Positions 11,969 through 24,033 of a stretch of DNA of 64,000 bases are shown here, in pieces. Location of the stretch: the NCBI RefSeq assembly GCF_000002235.5, contig NW_022145615.1, forward strand, positions 13,109,731 through 13,173,730, read 5' to 3'. This DNA comes from Strongylocentrotus purpuratus. Its lineage: Eukaryota > Echinodermata > Echinoidea > Camarodonta > Strongylocentrotidae. A program made the position numbers and the translations under genes. The notes under the pieces are model-generated. The model was not told the origin of the DNA. It saw only the letters and a list, made by a program, of their open reading frames with translations, and ran no database searches. How positions within the stretch are numbered: position 1 is the stretch's first letter; every line of letters starts with the position of its first letter.

Positions 11969-12139
11969 ATTTGAGCTGGGCCCCGTCTTACAAAGAGTTG
12001 ATATCAATAGCAACTTATTTGCGATTGATATCAATCGCAACTATGTACATTAGAGATAGGAGACTGCAAACTTGCGATTGATTGGAGGACTTACGATTGA
12101 TTTGGATCAATCGCAAGTCTTTGTAAGACGGGGCCCAGG
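11969..12139. mobile_element. Palindromic MITE (GGGCCCCGTCTTACAAAGA ends)
   Basis: The left end CTGGGCCCCGTCTTACAAAG and the right end CTTTGTAAGACGGGGCCCAG are perfect inverted repeats of about 20 bp. Internal TTGCGATTGAT / ATCAATCGCAA copies extend the palindrome. At about 170 bp with no coding capacity it is a non-autonomous DNA transposon. No target-site duplication is obvious. Confidence 0.8.
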
Positions 12140-12448
12140 TCTAGCGGTAAACGTTCACTTGGTCTGCTCTCTGTCTTCGCCTGCAAACTGGCTAAGGCGG
12201 CCGGACACCGGTTCAAAACTGAGTCACGTCTTTCTGATGGTGACGTTAAAAAAACCCAAGGCGTAAATAATCATATCCGATTGATACACGTCTGTAAAAA
12301 TCCATGCTATTACACATCTTGTACGTCTAATATTAACTGAGAAATTATGGCAATCTAATTTCATTATCTCTCAACATAATCCTTCAATACTACAACTCAT
12401 TACGTAACAATTTAACACAATCATCATGATCATTTTAATTTATTCATC

Positions 12449-12600
12449 AGTGGAGGATAGTGGGTCATTCACTCGACCCTCAATGCTATAGGTTTGAGGG
12501 TTCGAATCCCAACCCGGCACCAACGTCCTTTGGCAAGATACTAATCCACATTTACCATTCTCCATCCAGTTGTAAAAGGATACCTGGCGATTGCTGGGCG
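12449..12600 (+). repeat. SINE family A, head fragment
   Basis: The copy has an A-box-like AGGATAGTGGGTC, a B box GGGTTCGAATCCC and the shared body (CCTTTGGCAAGATACTAATCC). It loses similarity after the CAGTTGTAAAAGGATACC part. A TAATGATAATAATGA stretch follows. No acceptor stem, so it is not a tRNA gene. Confidence 0.7.
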
Positions 12601-13003
12601 GTAATAATGATAATAATGACAGGGCCGTCAGGAAGAACGGGACTAACGCTGATGAGGATTCTCTAGGTAAAAATAATTATTGTTAAATACTATAATAGTC
12701 CCTCCGTAACTAACCAATCGGTCTCTTCTTAGAAATGAACTGATCGAGTTTAATAATGTCGTTTCTAGAGCAAATCGAATTGATAGGTTTGTTTATGGAC
12801 ATAAATACCTGGAAATGGCCAGCATTAAATAGGTTTATATCCAGGCAATATAATATTTTTGATGAAGACAGAAGGAGGCGGACATACAGGCTTACACTGA
12901 AGTTGTGATAAAGCATTAGCGCGTATAGGGGACGGAGTGGTCACAATATGCCCGTGCCCAACTTTGGAACCCTCAATTTTGATATGCTTACCATTTTGAT
13001 ATA

Positions 13004-13159
13004 CAGTCAAACCTGCTTTAGTGACCACCTGTCTACAACAACCACATGCTTTGTTTCCCTTGAAAATGGTTTATCATTGAAACATGTACTAAAGGAATCT
13101 GTCTACAAAGACCACTTTTTGTGTTTTCATTGGGCGGTCGCTGTAGACAGGTTTGACTG
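13004..13159. mobile_element. MITE with CAGTCAAACCTG ends and TA target duplication
   Basis: Terminal inverted repeats CAGTCAAACCTG / CAGGTTTGACTG are flanked on both sides by TA, the target duplication of Tc1/mariner-type transposons. Internal segments (GTCTACA, GACCACTTTT, GGTCGCTGTAGACAG) repeat in both orientations. 156 bp, no coding capacity. Confidence 0.8.
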
Positions 13160-13471
13160 TACTTACTACTTACAATGTTGATATACTTACATTATTACAC
13201 AACAAAAAAGCCCACTTGATTTTGTCATTTTTTTGGTTACATTGTGCCCCCATGCACTATACAAAATTCCGGATCCTTCCCTGATAAAATGCATCATTGG
13301 TTATAGAATGGTCTATTTGGAAAACAAATCGGCCGCCCCTCTCTAATTTGGAATAAAAAGTGCGTAGCCTTTACCCATTCAAAGATCACAAAGTTTTAAG
13401 CTCTAAAGATTTCACCCCTTCTGCAATACCGCATGATCCGCCTCTGATTTGCGATATTTATCAATAAACAG

Positions 13472-16400
13472 CAGTGGCGGATCCAGGGGGGGGGCCGAAA
13501 CGGCCGCGGCCCCCCCTATTGGCGGCGCAAAAAAAAAGAAGAAAAAAAGAGGAAGAAAAGAAGAAAAAAAAGGGAGAAGAGGAGAAGAAAAAAAGGAGAA
13601 GAGAAAAGAAAGGAGAAGGGAAAAGAAAAAGGAAGAGAAGAGAAAAGAGAAAAGAAAAGATAAAGAAGAAAGCCCAACTCCCCCCCCCCCCTCCCCCTCC
13701 CTCCCACTCCGGGGTCGGAGGGACCGAATTTGTGTTCCCAAAATTTCCGATAAAGAGTTACTTTTCACGCAACAAAGTCCGGCCCGTAATACACAAAAAT
13801 CCGGCCCGTACTGACTTACACCGGAGATAGAGGGGTGCTTTCAAAGAGAGGGAACATACATGTGCGTACCCTATAGTAAGTGGGTGGGGGGGGGGGGGGA
13901 TTCGGTGAGAAAGGGGGAAAGACAAGGAAATGGCACTAAGTGACAGTAACGACGAATAACGGAGAACTGTAATCGGGAGATTTGGGGTCATTCCAGAAGG
14001 TTTGGCAAACGTTATTAAATAGAGGGGGCCGGGCCGGCCGCATAAAATCTCGAGCCGCAGATTCAAAGTTAAACGTAAAAAACAGCCCCCTGCGCTACAA
14101 AGGTCATCACTCTTTAGTGAGAAATTTGAAAAGGGCACAATATTTTGGATGTCTTTTGAATAGAAGCTATATTTTAAATAAACGGTTGGGCCGCTTCATT
14201 ACTCTTATTTTGCCCTTCATTTGAATTCAGCTCATACCAACTCGCTCGTGTTTGTATTTGAACTCATGTTGGTAGTAATCATGGACAGGGGCGGCAATCC
14301 TGGGCCCGATAGGGAGACACGTCCCCCAGGAAATTTAGAAATATAGCTAGAAAGAAATATAGCGGAATTTTCTAGAATGCATAATTTCAACATTGCAAAA
14401 TCTTGCTTGGTTGCTACGCCCCGGCCCTCGCCCGATAACACAAAACTATGATATGAAGCTCCCGGCCGTGATTTATCCATGGTTAGTGTAATAGATCTTT
14501 TCTCCCTTTCATTTCTACTAACCTAATTGTGTGCTATCACAATCATGATTGTTTTATTTTCCCTTTAAAGCAGGCGCGTAGCCAGGGGCGGTAGGGGCAG
14601 GAAGAGGACATAGGACGAAAAAGGAGCAGACAAAGAAAAAAAAACGAATCGTCTTCTTTCTCTAATAATTATATGTAATGTCAAAGCTTCCGCGCTTCGC
14701 TCGGGAGGGGGGCAACTGAAATCAGACAAGGAATGGTAAAACGAATCGTCTTCTTTCTCTAATAATTCAATGAAACGTCAAAGCTTCCGCGCTTCGCGCG
14801 GGAGGGGGAAAACTGAATTCAAACAAGGATAAGAGACGATAATGGTACAACGATTAGTCTTCTTCCTCTAATAATGTAATGAACCGTCAAAGCTTACGAG
14901 CTATGCGCGGGCGGGGAAAAAATGAATTCAGACAAGGATTAAGAGTCGAGAATGATACAAAGAATCGTCTCTTTTCCCCTTATAATTTAATGAAACGACA
15001 AAGCTTCCGCGCTTCGCGCGGGAGGGGGGGCGGAACTCAATTCAGACAAGGATTAAGAGTTACGAATCGTCTTCTTTCTCTAATAATTTAATGAAACGTC
15101 AAAGCTTCCGCGCTTCGCGCGGGAGGGGGGGGGGGGCACTCAATTCAGACAAGGATAAAGAGTCGAGGACGGTACAAAGAATCGTCTTCTTTCTCTAATA
15201 ATTTACTGAAACGTCAAAGCTTCCGCGGTTCGCACGGAAGGGGGGGGGGGAACTCAATTCAGAGAAGGATTAAGAGTCGAAAATGGAACAACGAATCATC
15301 TTTCTCTAATAATTTCATTAAACTATGAAAGGCCGAAGTTTCCGTGCTTCGCGCGGGAGGCGGGGGCTGGGGGCTGAATTCAGTCAAGTAATAAGAGTCG
15401 AGAATGGTACAACAAATCTTCTTCTTTCTCTAATAATTAATGAAACGTCAAAGCTTCCGCGCTTCGCGCGGGAGGGGGAAAACTGAATTCAAACAAGAAT
15501 TAAGAGACGAGAATGGTACAACGATTCGTCTTCTTCCTCTAATAATTTAATAAACCGTCAAAGCTTACGCGCTACGCGCGGGCGGGGGAAAACTGAATTC
15601 AGACAAGGATAAAGAGTCGAGAATAGTACAAAGAATCGTCTCCTTTCCCTTATAATTTAATGAAACGCCAAAGCTTCCGCGCTTCGCGCAGGAGGGGGGG
15701 GGGGGAAACTTAATTCAGAGAAGGATTAAGGGTCGAAAATGGAACAACGAATCATCTTTCTCAAATAATTTCATTAAACTATCAAAAGCCTAAGTTTCCG
15801 TGCTTCGCGCGGGAGGCGGGGGCTTGGGGCTGAATTCAGTCAAGTAATAAGAGTCGAGAATGGTACAACAAATCTTCTTCTTTCTCTAATAATAAATGAA
15901 ACGTCAAAGCTTCCGCGCTTCGCGCGGGAGGGGGAAAACTGAATTCAAACAAGAATTAAGAGACGAGAATGGTACAACGATTCGTCTTCTTCCTCTAATA
16001 ATTTAATAAACCGTCAAAGCTTACGCGCTACGCGCGGGCGGGGGAAAACTGAATTCAGACAAGGATAAAGAGTCGAGAATAGTACAAAGAATCGTCTCCT
16101 TTCCCTTATAATTTAATGAAACGCAAAAGCTTGCGCGCTTCGCGCAGGAGGGGGGGGGGAACTTAATTCAGAGAAGGATTAAGGGTCGAAAATGGAACAA
16201 CGAATCATCGTTCTCAAATAATTTCATTAAACTATGAAAAGCCTAAGTTTCCGTGCTTCGCGCGGGAAGGGGGGGGGGCTGAATTCAGTCAAGTAATAAG
16301 AGTCGAGAATGGTACAACAAATCTTCTTCTTTCCCTAATAATTAATGAAAGGCCAAAGCTTTGAAAAGCCAAAGCTTCCGCGCTTCGCGCGGGCGGGAGG

Positions 16401-18206
16401 AAACTGAATTCAGACAAGGATTAAGAGTCGAGAATGGTACAACAAATCTTCTTCTTTCTCTAATAATTAATGAAAGGCCAAAGCTTTGAAAAGCCAAAGC
16501 TTCCGCGCTTCGCGCGGGCGGGAGGAAACTGAATTCAGACAAGGATTAAGAGTCGATAATGGAACAACGAATCATCGTTCTCAAAAAATATTATTAAACT
16601 ATGAAAAGCCAAAGTTTCCGTGCTTCGCGCGGGAGGCGGGGGTGGGGGGCTGAATTCAGTCAAGTAATAAGAGTCGAGAATGGTACAACAAATCTTCTTC
16701 TTTTTCTAATAATTAATGAAACGTCAAAGCTTCCGCGCTTCGCGCGGGAGGGGGAAAACTGAATTCAAACAAGAATTAAGAGACGAGAATGGTACAACGA
16801 TTCGTCTTCTTCCTCTAATAATTTAATAAACCGTCAAAGCTTACGCGCTACGCGCGGGCGGGGGAAAACTGAATTCAGACAAGGATAAAGAGTCGAGAAT
16901 AGTACAAAGAATCGTCTCCTTTCCCTTATAATTTAATGAAACGCAAAAGCTTGCGCGCTTCGCGCGGGAGGGGGGGAAACTTAGTTCAGAGAAGGATTAA
17001 GGGTCGAAAATGGAACAAGGAATCATCGTTCTCAAATAATTTCATTAAACTATGAAAAGCCAAAGTTTCCGTGCTTCGCGCGGGAGGCGGGGGTGGGGGG
17101 CTGAATTCAGTCAAGTAATAAGAGTCGAGAATGGTACAACAAATCTTCTTCTTTCTCTAATAATTAATGAAACGTCAAAGCTTCCGCGCTTCGCGCTAGA
17201 GGGGGAAAACTGAATTCAAACAAGAATTAAGAGACGAGAATGGTACAACGATTCGTCTTCTTCCTCTAATAATTTAATAAACCGTCAAAGCTTACGCGCT
17301 ACGCGCGGGCGGTGGAAAACTGAATTCAAACAAGAATTAAGAGACGAGAATGGTACAACGATTCGTCTTCTTCCTCTAATAATTTAATAAACCGTCAAAG
17401 CTTACGCGCTACGCGCGGGCGGGGGAAAACTGAATTCAGACAAGGATAAAGAGTCGAGAATAGTACAAAGAATCGTCTCCTTTCCCTTATAATTTAATGA
17501 AACGCCAAAGCTTCCGCGCTTCGCGCAGGAGGGGGGGGGGAAACTTAATTCAGAGAAGGATTAAGGGTCGAAAATGGAACAACGAATCATCGTTCTCAAA
17601 TAATTTCTTTAAACTATGAAAAGCCTAAGTTTCCGTGCTTCGCGCGGGAAGGGGGGGGGGCTGAATTCAGTCAAGTAATAAGAGTCGAGAATGGTACAAC
17701 AAATCTTCTTCTTTCTCTAATAATTAATGAAAGGCCAAAGCTTTGAAAAGCCAAAGCTTCCGCGCTTCGCGCGGGCGGGAGGAAACTGAATTCAGACAAG
17801 GATTAAGAGTCGAGAATGGTACAACAAATCGTCTTCCTTCTCTAGTAACAATTAATGAAGGGTCAAAGCTTCCGCGCTTCGCGCGTAATGGAGGGGGGGG
17901 GGGACAGCGAGCTGCCCGAATATGAGTTTTGATATCTTTTCTCGTTTATTTTGGTGATAAATAACACTTTCACAAATTATTGTTGCTCGCTCGCTTCGCT
18001 CACTATTTCGAATTGTGAAACCAGAAAATTACTTTCCGGGCAAGAGGCTATAGCCCCCCCCCCCCCCGATGAAAATGTCAAAAATTCTACCGGTATCGTG
18101 CTTCTAATATGACCTTGTCAGTATTGGTATGTTGAGTTGAAAAAATGGTCTGCGCAATTTTCAAATTTCCGGCCCCCCCTATTGGAAAATCCTGGATCCG
18201 CGCCTG
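13472..18206. mobile_element. 4.7-kb TIR-bounded element carrying a satellite array
   Basis: The left end CAGTGGCGGATCCAGG and the right end CCTGGATCCGCGCCTG are imperfect inverted repeats, both followed inward by a G-run and GGCCG. The sequence AACAG flanks both ends (13467-13471 and 18207-18211), a likely 5-bp target duplication. The inside holds a 140-bp purine tract (13527-13672), poly-C/poly-G runs, unique sequence, the satellite array (14640-17895) and a GAGCGAAGCGAGC segment near 17985. No transposase gene is seen. It could be one non-autonomous element or two nested half-elements; the matching flanks favour one. Confidence 0.5.
14640..17895. repeat. Satellite array, ~29 monomers of ~112 bp with higher-order pattern
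   Basis: Each monomer has a GC core (AAGCTTCCGCGCTTCGCGCG) able to form a 6-bp GC hairpin, a G-run of variable length, CTGAATTCAGACAAGG, AAGAGTCGAGAATGGTACAA and a pyrimidine segment TCGTCTTCTTTCTCTAATAA. Variant monomers (ACGCGCTACGCGCGGGCGG; AAGTTTCCGTGCTTCGCGCG) recur in a fixed order about every 450-456 bp (marker CTGAATTCAGTCAAGTAA at 15374, 15830, 16279, 16650, 17101, 17661), so blocks of four monomers were duplicated, with later gains and losses. Short frames within it are not genes. Confidence 0.9.
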
Positions 18207-18339
18207 AACAGTACCTTTTTAACAGAGTGCCTGTGAACATCGAAACATAATCATTTTAAGTGAACTTTATCTCATATATCTTTGACTATTCGTTTCATAT
18301 TATTCTACCATCTAAATCACATTATTTTCATCTCAAACT

Positions 18340-18690
18340 CCACAAGTTGTATACGATGATACGGGCTGTGAACGCCGGTGTCATCCTCGCTGAGCAAACA
18401 TGAAGATGAGGATTGTCACATACGGATCGCGTAGTCGCTCTTCTGTGACGGAACTTTAATAAACTTGATTAATCCATTCCTCTCTCCCCCCGAAAAAAAA
18501 AATCGTCGTATACTGACACGTCGTAGGTAATCAGTTTGATTAACGCTGCACCCAGAGGCACACACAATGCCCTGCAATACCCCCACGTCTCTACGCATGC
18601 CATTGCCGCGATTCCCGGCCTACGAGCGGCGGCGGCGGCTGATGAACGCTACCCGCTGATTTACATAATGGTTTCGCGTGAGCTCGGAGA
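18340..18690. other. GC-elevated single-copy block in the SKOR intron
   Basis: This block immediately beyond the satellite element is less AT-rich and has no repeat signature. It includes a (GGC)n stretch near 18629-18640. No splice-flanked frame fits SKOR. A cis-regulatory element is one possibility; there is no direct evidence. Confidence 0.25.
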
Positions 18691-19351
18691 GAGAGAGCGT
18701 GTTATATTAATAGCATGGAATCATAATTATGCACAAAAGAAGCAGGATTCATAACGGAAAATTAAACACTTTACCGAGAAAAGAGAATGCTCGCCCATGA
18801 TTGCGATTCAGTCATGCTTACAGTGCATTATTTTGTAGAAATGTTGCTTTATAGGCATAATTAACTTACATCGTAAACCAGATTGTGTGTTACATGCTGC
18901 TTCAATTAATTTCAATTCAAAATGACATTAATTCCTCTCCTCTCCCCCGCCCGCCACCCAACATAAACATAGTCATGTATGTAAGCTTACATAAACTGAA
19001 CATTTTCCATCAATATGACTATGCCTGAATAAAACAAAGAGTTTCATATAAAGCTGGAGCTCTAAAATTGGAATGTCGCAAATAAAGACAGACAATAATG
19101 ATAATAAATATGATCTGATATAATTTAAATTCATACAAATCTAGTATTATGAAGCTTGATTTTGGTCAGAAACAAGAAAATCATTAATATTTAAGTTAGA
19201 GATCAAGTTTGATAATGATTTTTTAATGAACAAATTAAATCGTCATTAATAAAAATTAAAAAAATGTTTTGCAGCTATCGGATGAATTGTAAATGTTTAG
19301 GTCTATATTACACAGAAATACATGCATCACATTGCATCTCATGTTGTTCGT

Positions 19352-19414
19352 AGCCAGAAGGGCGTTAACTCAATAGGACATATCGTTACATACAGAGTTA
19401 ACTCCCTTCTGGCT
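19352..19414. repeat. Short inverted repeat (hairpin MITE-like)
   Basis: AGCCAGAAGGGCGTTAACTC (19352-19371) pairs with GAGTTAACTCCCTTCTGGCT (19395-19414), one mismatch, 23-nt loop. Too short to classify; could be a minimal MITE. Confidence 0.6.
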
Positions 19415-20089
19415 CTATACAGACCTTAATGTATGCACTATTCTTCATATTTTGTCTGGTAAGATAATTATGAGGGATAATTTGTCCTTTAGAAAGAAAG
19501 GGCTTAATAAGGTATAATAAATTATTGATGGCCTTCATTTTTTCCAGGTCATGATATAATGTATTTTCTTTCGCCTCTCACTTAATAAACAAAGAAAATA
19601 AGTTCGAAATACAAATACGGTTGAATCATAACTCCTATTTAAGTCTGAATATGATTGTATTTACAGATTTCCATTTCATCTCGGTATATCTCATTCCTAC
19701 GTTCTCGACAATTCCCAGCCGACAACAAGCCTCATCGCTACCCGTCGCCGGACTGTCGTAAACGCCCCTGCAATTACAGTTGAATAACAGTTATCGTTCA
19801 AATTGTTATCTTTAATTCGCAATCTTCCGAGTTCCTTGGTCCACTGGGGGTACAATTCGCTTGAAGCTATTCGGTGATATATCGTTCAATTATTATCAAA
19901 CTCGTTTTGGAGGCGAATTAGCAAGCTCGAATAGAGGGCAATGAAATTGGATTAACAAATATGCCTAGACACTGTTGCATTTACTGTGACATTTATAACG
20001 ATAGCACGATGTTTGCATACTTCATCATTTTGGGGCTGTTTTTAACTCCTTTTTTTTTTAGCGATATTGAATGCCACTTTTTATTGGTT

Positions 20090-20303
20090 TGATGGTTTGT
20101 TTAACCTGACTGCTAAGAAAGCATGTGTATATGCTTGTATAAAGCAACCAGGGGACCGACGGCTTTAAGTCCTCTCCAAGGTACTTGGTGATGAGGATTA
20201 ATGCCTTACCAAGGGGCACCATCATTATAGTGCATCGACTTGGTTTCGAACCTGGGACCCCCCGGTTTCGAGTCCACTGCTCTTCCACTGAGCCATCGCG
20301 TCT
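20090..20303 (-). repeat. tRNA-derived SINE family B (minus)
   Basis: Minus strand: GAGACGCGATGGCTCAGTGG, B box AGGTTCGAAACC, then AAGGCATTAATCCTCATCAC and AAAGCCGTCGGTCCCCTGG, matching the copy at 8930-9113. The 76-codon frame across it is an accident. Confidence 0.75.
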
Positions 20304-22538
20304 CCTTATTGCATTTATTGTGAAAATAACTCTTTAACTGTTATCAATCAACACATACGTTTGATGAAAATATCAATACTTGGTTAAATGTTTGGCCATT
20401 CGAATGATTTATTTTACTGGACTTTCATTCAAATCGTTCAAATTTTAAAGAGAAGGTTGAGTTCTGGGAAGAGGTGAAAAATAATTTGTGAGCATTACTC
20501 ATTCTTATTATGCAAGTGTGGAAGAAAATCAGTTAAGACATGTTCCCTGAAAAGCATGGCTCTTCAAATGCCTTCATATTCTAAATATGCATGTAACATC
20601 GTAAAAATCGGGGGCCGGCTTTTTACGCCACGTGTTCGTGTAGTCCCATATACATCTTTCTGTGCAAGTGTTTGTAACTTTACCAAGACTTGGCCAAATT
20701 TCTTATCATTTTGATGATTCCAGAACCTTGCAATACACACAAATTATTATATGCTAGATGATCAACCTTTTCTGGTCGGTTCCACACCGTTTCTCTCACA
20801 ATGCAATCGCATGACCAGAACTCAACTTCATCTTTAATACGTTAAACACGCAAACCACAGAAGGTCAATCATTCTTGAAATTCAATCTTTATAGTTTAAA
20901 TGGCCGCAGTACAATAAATGTTTTGTCCTTTTCTGTATTTGAGATAAAAGTGTATTACCATCTACTAAAGATTTGAATTCTTGCTTGCAAGGTGATGATT
21001 TTTATTTCTATTTATCTGATCATTAATTATGTTTATATTTCTCATTTTTTGTCTCTTTCAGTTGACCAAGTAATAGATGAGAATGATACAAAAGGCGACT
21101 TGCTTAAAAAAAACCCACATCTATAACTAATATAATTACCTTACTGACAAACATTTAATAGTTTAAATGTTCACAATAACATTGTGCTCTTAAAGGGGGG
21201 GGGGGTCGTCACTCTTTCATTAGTAACCGACAGTCTGTCTTGTTTAGTCTAGACATGATGTGTACATCAGCATCATGCATGATTTGTCATTAAGTTGATA
21301 TTATATTATGTTTCATTTGAAATGCAAATTATCGATAAAGTACGAAATACTTATAGAAATGATATTAATAATGATTAAAGTGCTTATGGTAATAATAAAA
21401 TAATAAATGATATCAAAAAAAATATTAACATCGAGAAAAAAAATTGTATTTACAGGAAGGGTATTAATCAACATCACCTTGATGTGTGGTATAGATTGAT
21501 TTATTGAAAATGACAGAAACATGATTAAATTCATTAATTGGAATTGTCTATCATTATGAAACGGTCATGTGATTACCAAAATATTAAACATTTTATGTGA
21601 TGGTAGTGTATAAAGCATATTCATCGATAACATTACGAGAACAAGCATTCAACTATGGCATGATGCCAGAGTTACGCGAGCAAGCTGTCGTCAGAAAACG
21701 CCCGAAAGCGTAAAGAAAGAAAGAAAAAAAAAATCCTCTCATCAATGATTATGTTTTGTGCGCCCGGGCATCCATTTTTGATTAAGAATCTATTCCCGTA
21801 TATCATTATTTCATCATCAGTGATTCCTTGTTTGCTATCAATCTGAGGGGAGGTAATCACCGGTATATCTTGAGGGGTTTTGTTTGTACGCATGGCAGCT
21901 GACGTTATACTGCCAGTCATACCGGCGGGAAAGTTACCCGGGAATAGAGCTGGTTTACACTATATGGGGTGTGAAGGGGCACCCCTCCCTCTCCCCCACA
22001 CACACATTATCGAAGTACTAAATGTACCTTCTGAGACATGAGTGGTACTAATATTTCATCGAATTAATTCTGAGGTGATTTCAAAAAATATATTTTTAGT
22101 TTGATTAAACAAAGGTTAAAGTAAATAAGACTCAACTTGATGATAATCATGAATAAAAAGGAGCCGTTATTAAGGTCTGTGCATATTAACAGATTTGAAT
22201 ATTTCCAGAGATGAAACGCAAGAAAGGAGATATTTGTAAGGACAGTAAATCAATGGCAAGTTTTAAATTATCTTTTAATCCTTCCTTACAGTGTTATTCC
22301 ATCAATATCTAAAAGCAATTAGGTGAAACTATTATTAGGCCTCGAGAACAAAATAACCGTTTACGTATACTTCAAGTATGTATGCTTCGAAATCAATGTT
22401 GTCGAGATTTTATAGATTTACGTGGGAGGGGGCGTCGACGCATTGTTTCGGTGTACGTTTGATGGGAGAATCCCGGCGTTTTTAATCACCCTCAACCCGA
22501 TGTTTTCTTGCTTTTGATTTCTATTGATGGTGTTTCAT

Positions 22539-22932
22539 TAACGTAATTTGAAAAGAAAGACACGTTATTTATCAGGAGATGAAAAATGAAAGTACGAGGA
22601 AGAACAGTAGATATTTGCTGTAATCCTATTTTACACCCCCCCCCCCCTGTAAAGAAAATTGGCCTGGGGGCAAATTCGAACTTTCTTTCTAATTAGGTGG
22701 AATTAAATAACCCATGTTTGTTCACTGAGTATTCAGAGTTAACGTGATTTGAAAAGAAAGACATGTTATATATTAGAAGATGAACAATAAAAGTACGAGG
22801 AGAACAATAGTTATTTGCTGTAATCCTATTTTACATCCCCTGTAAAGCCAACAGTGCTGGGGGCAAATTCGAACTTTCCTTCTAATTAGGTGGAATTAAA
22901 TAACCCAGGTTCGTTCACTGATTATGCAGAGT
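22539..22932. repeat. Two-copy tandem duplication, ~197 bp unit
   Basis: ACGTAATTTGAAAAGAAAGA at 22542 recurs as ACGTGATTTGAAAAGAAAGA near 22742. Both copies share GAGATGAAAAATGAAAGTACG-type sequence, TTTGCTGTAATCCTATTTTA, GGGGGCAAATTCGAACTTTC and AATTAGGTGGAATTAAATAA. A C-run has expanded only in the first copy. Non-coding. Confidence 0.8.
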
Positions 22933-23261
22933 TCGAGATACGCGTATGCTCAGGAAAAAAAAATTCATGAATATTCTAGTGGTCGTTTGTATCTAGAACT
23001 ACAAGAACTGAGTATTTTTCATGACCTAGATTCACACTTTTTACTTCTTCCAATTTGTCGTCTGATTGGAAGTTCTTCTTTCTTTACCCTATTCATTAAG
23101 TAATTTCTCGATGTCAGTACAATACCATCCGTAAATATCATTCCATTTTTTTTACTTAGTAATATAATAATAATTGTTATTACCCAGGGAAGCCTCACTA
23201 ATGTTGGTGTTCCTGAGGGCGCTGCAATTGTTATTCTCCTAGCAATTTCCAAGTACCTATT

Positions 23262-23392
23262 TACTCCAGAGCCCAGAGTGGTAAGGGTAGACTAATGTCT
23301 TGCCAAATGACATTAGTGCCGTGCTGAGATTCGAACCCTCAACCCTTGTATTAAGAGTCAAGTGACTAAACCACTATGTCACGACACCTACA
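23262..23392 (-). repeat. SINE family A, head fragment (minus)
   Basis: On the minus strand it shows the start GGTGTCGTGACATAGTGGTT, a B-box-like GGGTTCGAATCTC and the CATTTGGCAAGACATTAGTC body of family A. The 3' half is absent. It lies just downstream of the SKOR read-through stop, inside the large intron. Confidence 0.7.
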
Positions 23393-23582
23393 TGGGCAAG
23401 GGTTATAACAAAAATGCTTACTCGAAATCCTCCATTTCCTTAGGATGATATTTTGCTTAATTCAAACATTTTATACCATTACTATACTTCAAACTCATGT
23501 ACAGTAATTCACGATCCATTTAGGAGATCGTATACCTCATATAGGTGAAGAACAACGAAAAATCCAGTCCAGCAAAATTCAA

Positions 23583-23640
23583 GCGCTTATGGAACTTTTT
23601 TGTTATTAAGCGCTTTAGAAATATTTGTTTATTGTTATTA
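23583..23640 (+). repeat. Retroposon 3' tail remnant
   Basis: Two AAGCGCTT motifs about 30 bp apart, followed by TTATTGTTATTATTG, as in the L2/CR1-type tails elsewhere in the window. Only the tail is present. Confidence 0.45.
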
Positions 23641-23655
23641 TTGTGATGGGGTATG

Positions 23656-23808
23656 CAGGGACGTAGCCAGAATTTGATGTTTGGGGGGGGGGGGGGGACA
23701 CATATATGTAATCCATCGACGTCCTGAGGAGGGGTCTAAAAAAGTTCAACCGATCTTGAAAATGTTTGGGGGCACGTGCCCCCCCACCCCCGTGGCTACG
23801 TGCTTGGA
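23656..23808. mobile_element. Small MITE-like element with ACGTAGCCA ends
   Basis: ACGTAGCCAG near the left end and TGGCTACGTG near the right end are inverted; both are followed inward by G- or C-runs. GGTATG flanks both ends (23650-23655 and 23809-23814), a possible 6-bp target duplication. 153 bp, no coding capacity. Confidence 0.5.
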
Positions 23809-24033
23809 GGTATGAATGATTGAGAACACATAGCCGAATCGTCGTATATTAGCCTTTGTTTTCTCGATGCCTTTGGAAGTCTTCTAAAATATATAAACAG
23901 TGAAATTCAAGTAAATGATCTCTTACAAGATGTTTCTATTCTATAGATTAACAAGGTAACTTTGTATTTCGTTTGGCTTTTCTACGTGATCATTAACACT
24001 TGGTACAACTGAAGGTCTGTAAGTAGTGCTTAC

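Noticed and set aside
14640..17895. CRISPR-like array
   Set aside because: Repeats are long, adjacent and vary gradually; there are no unique spacers and the genome is eukaryotic.
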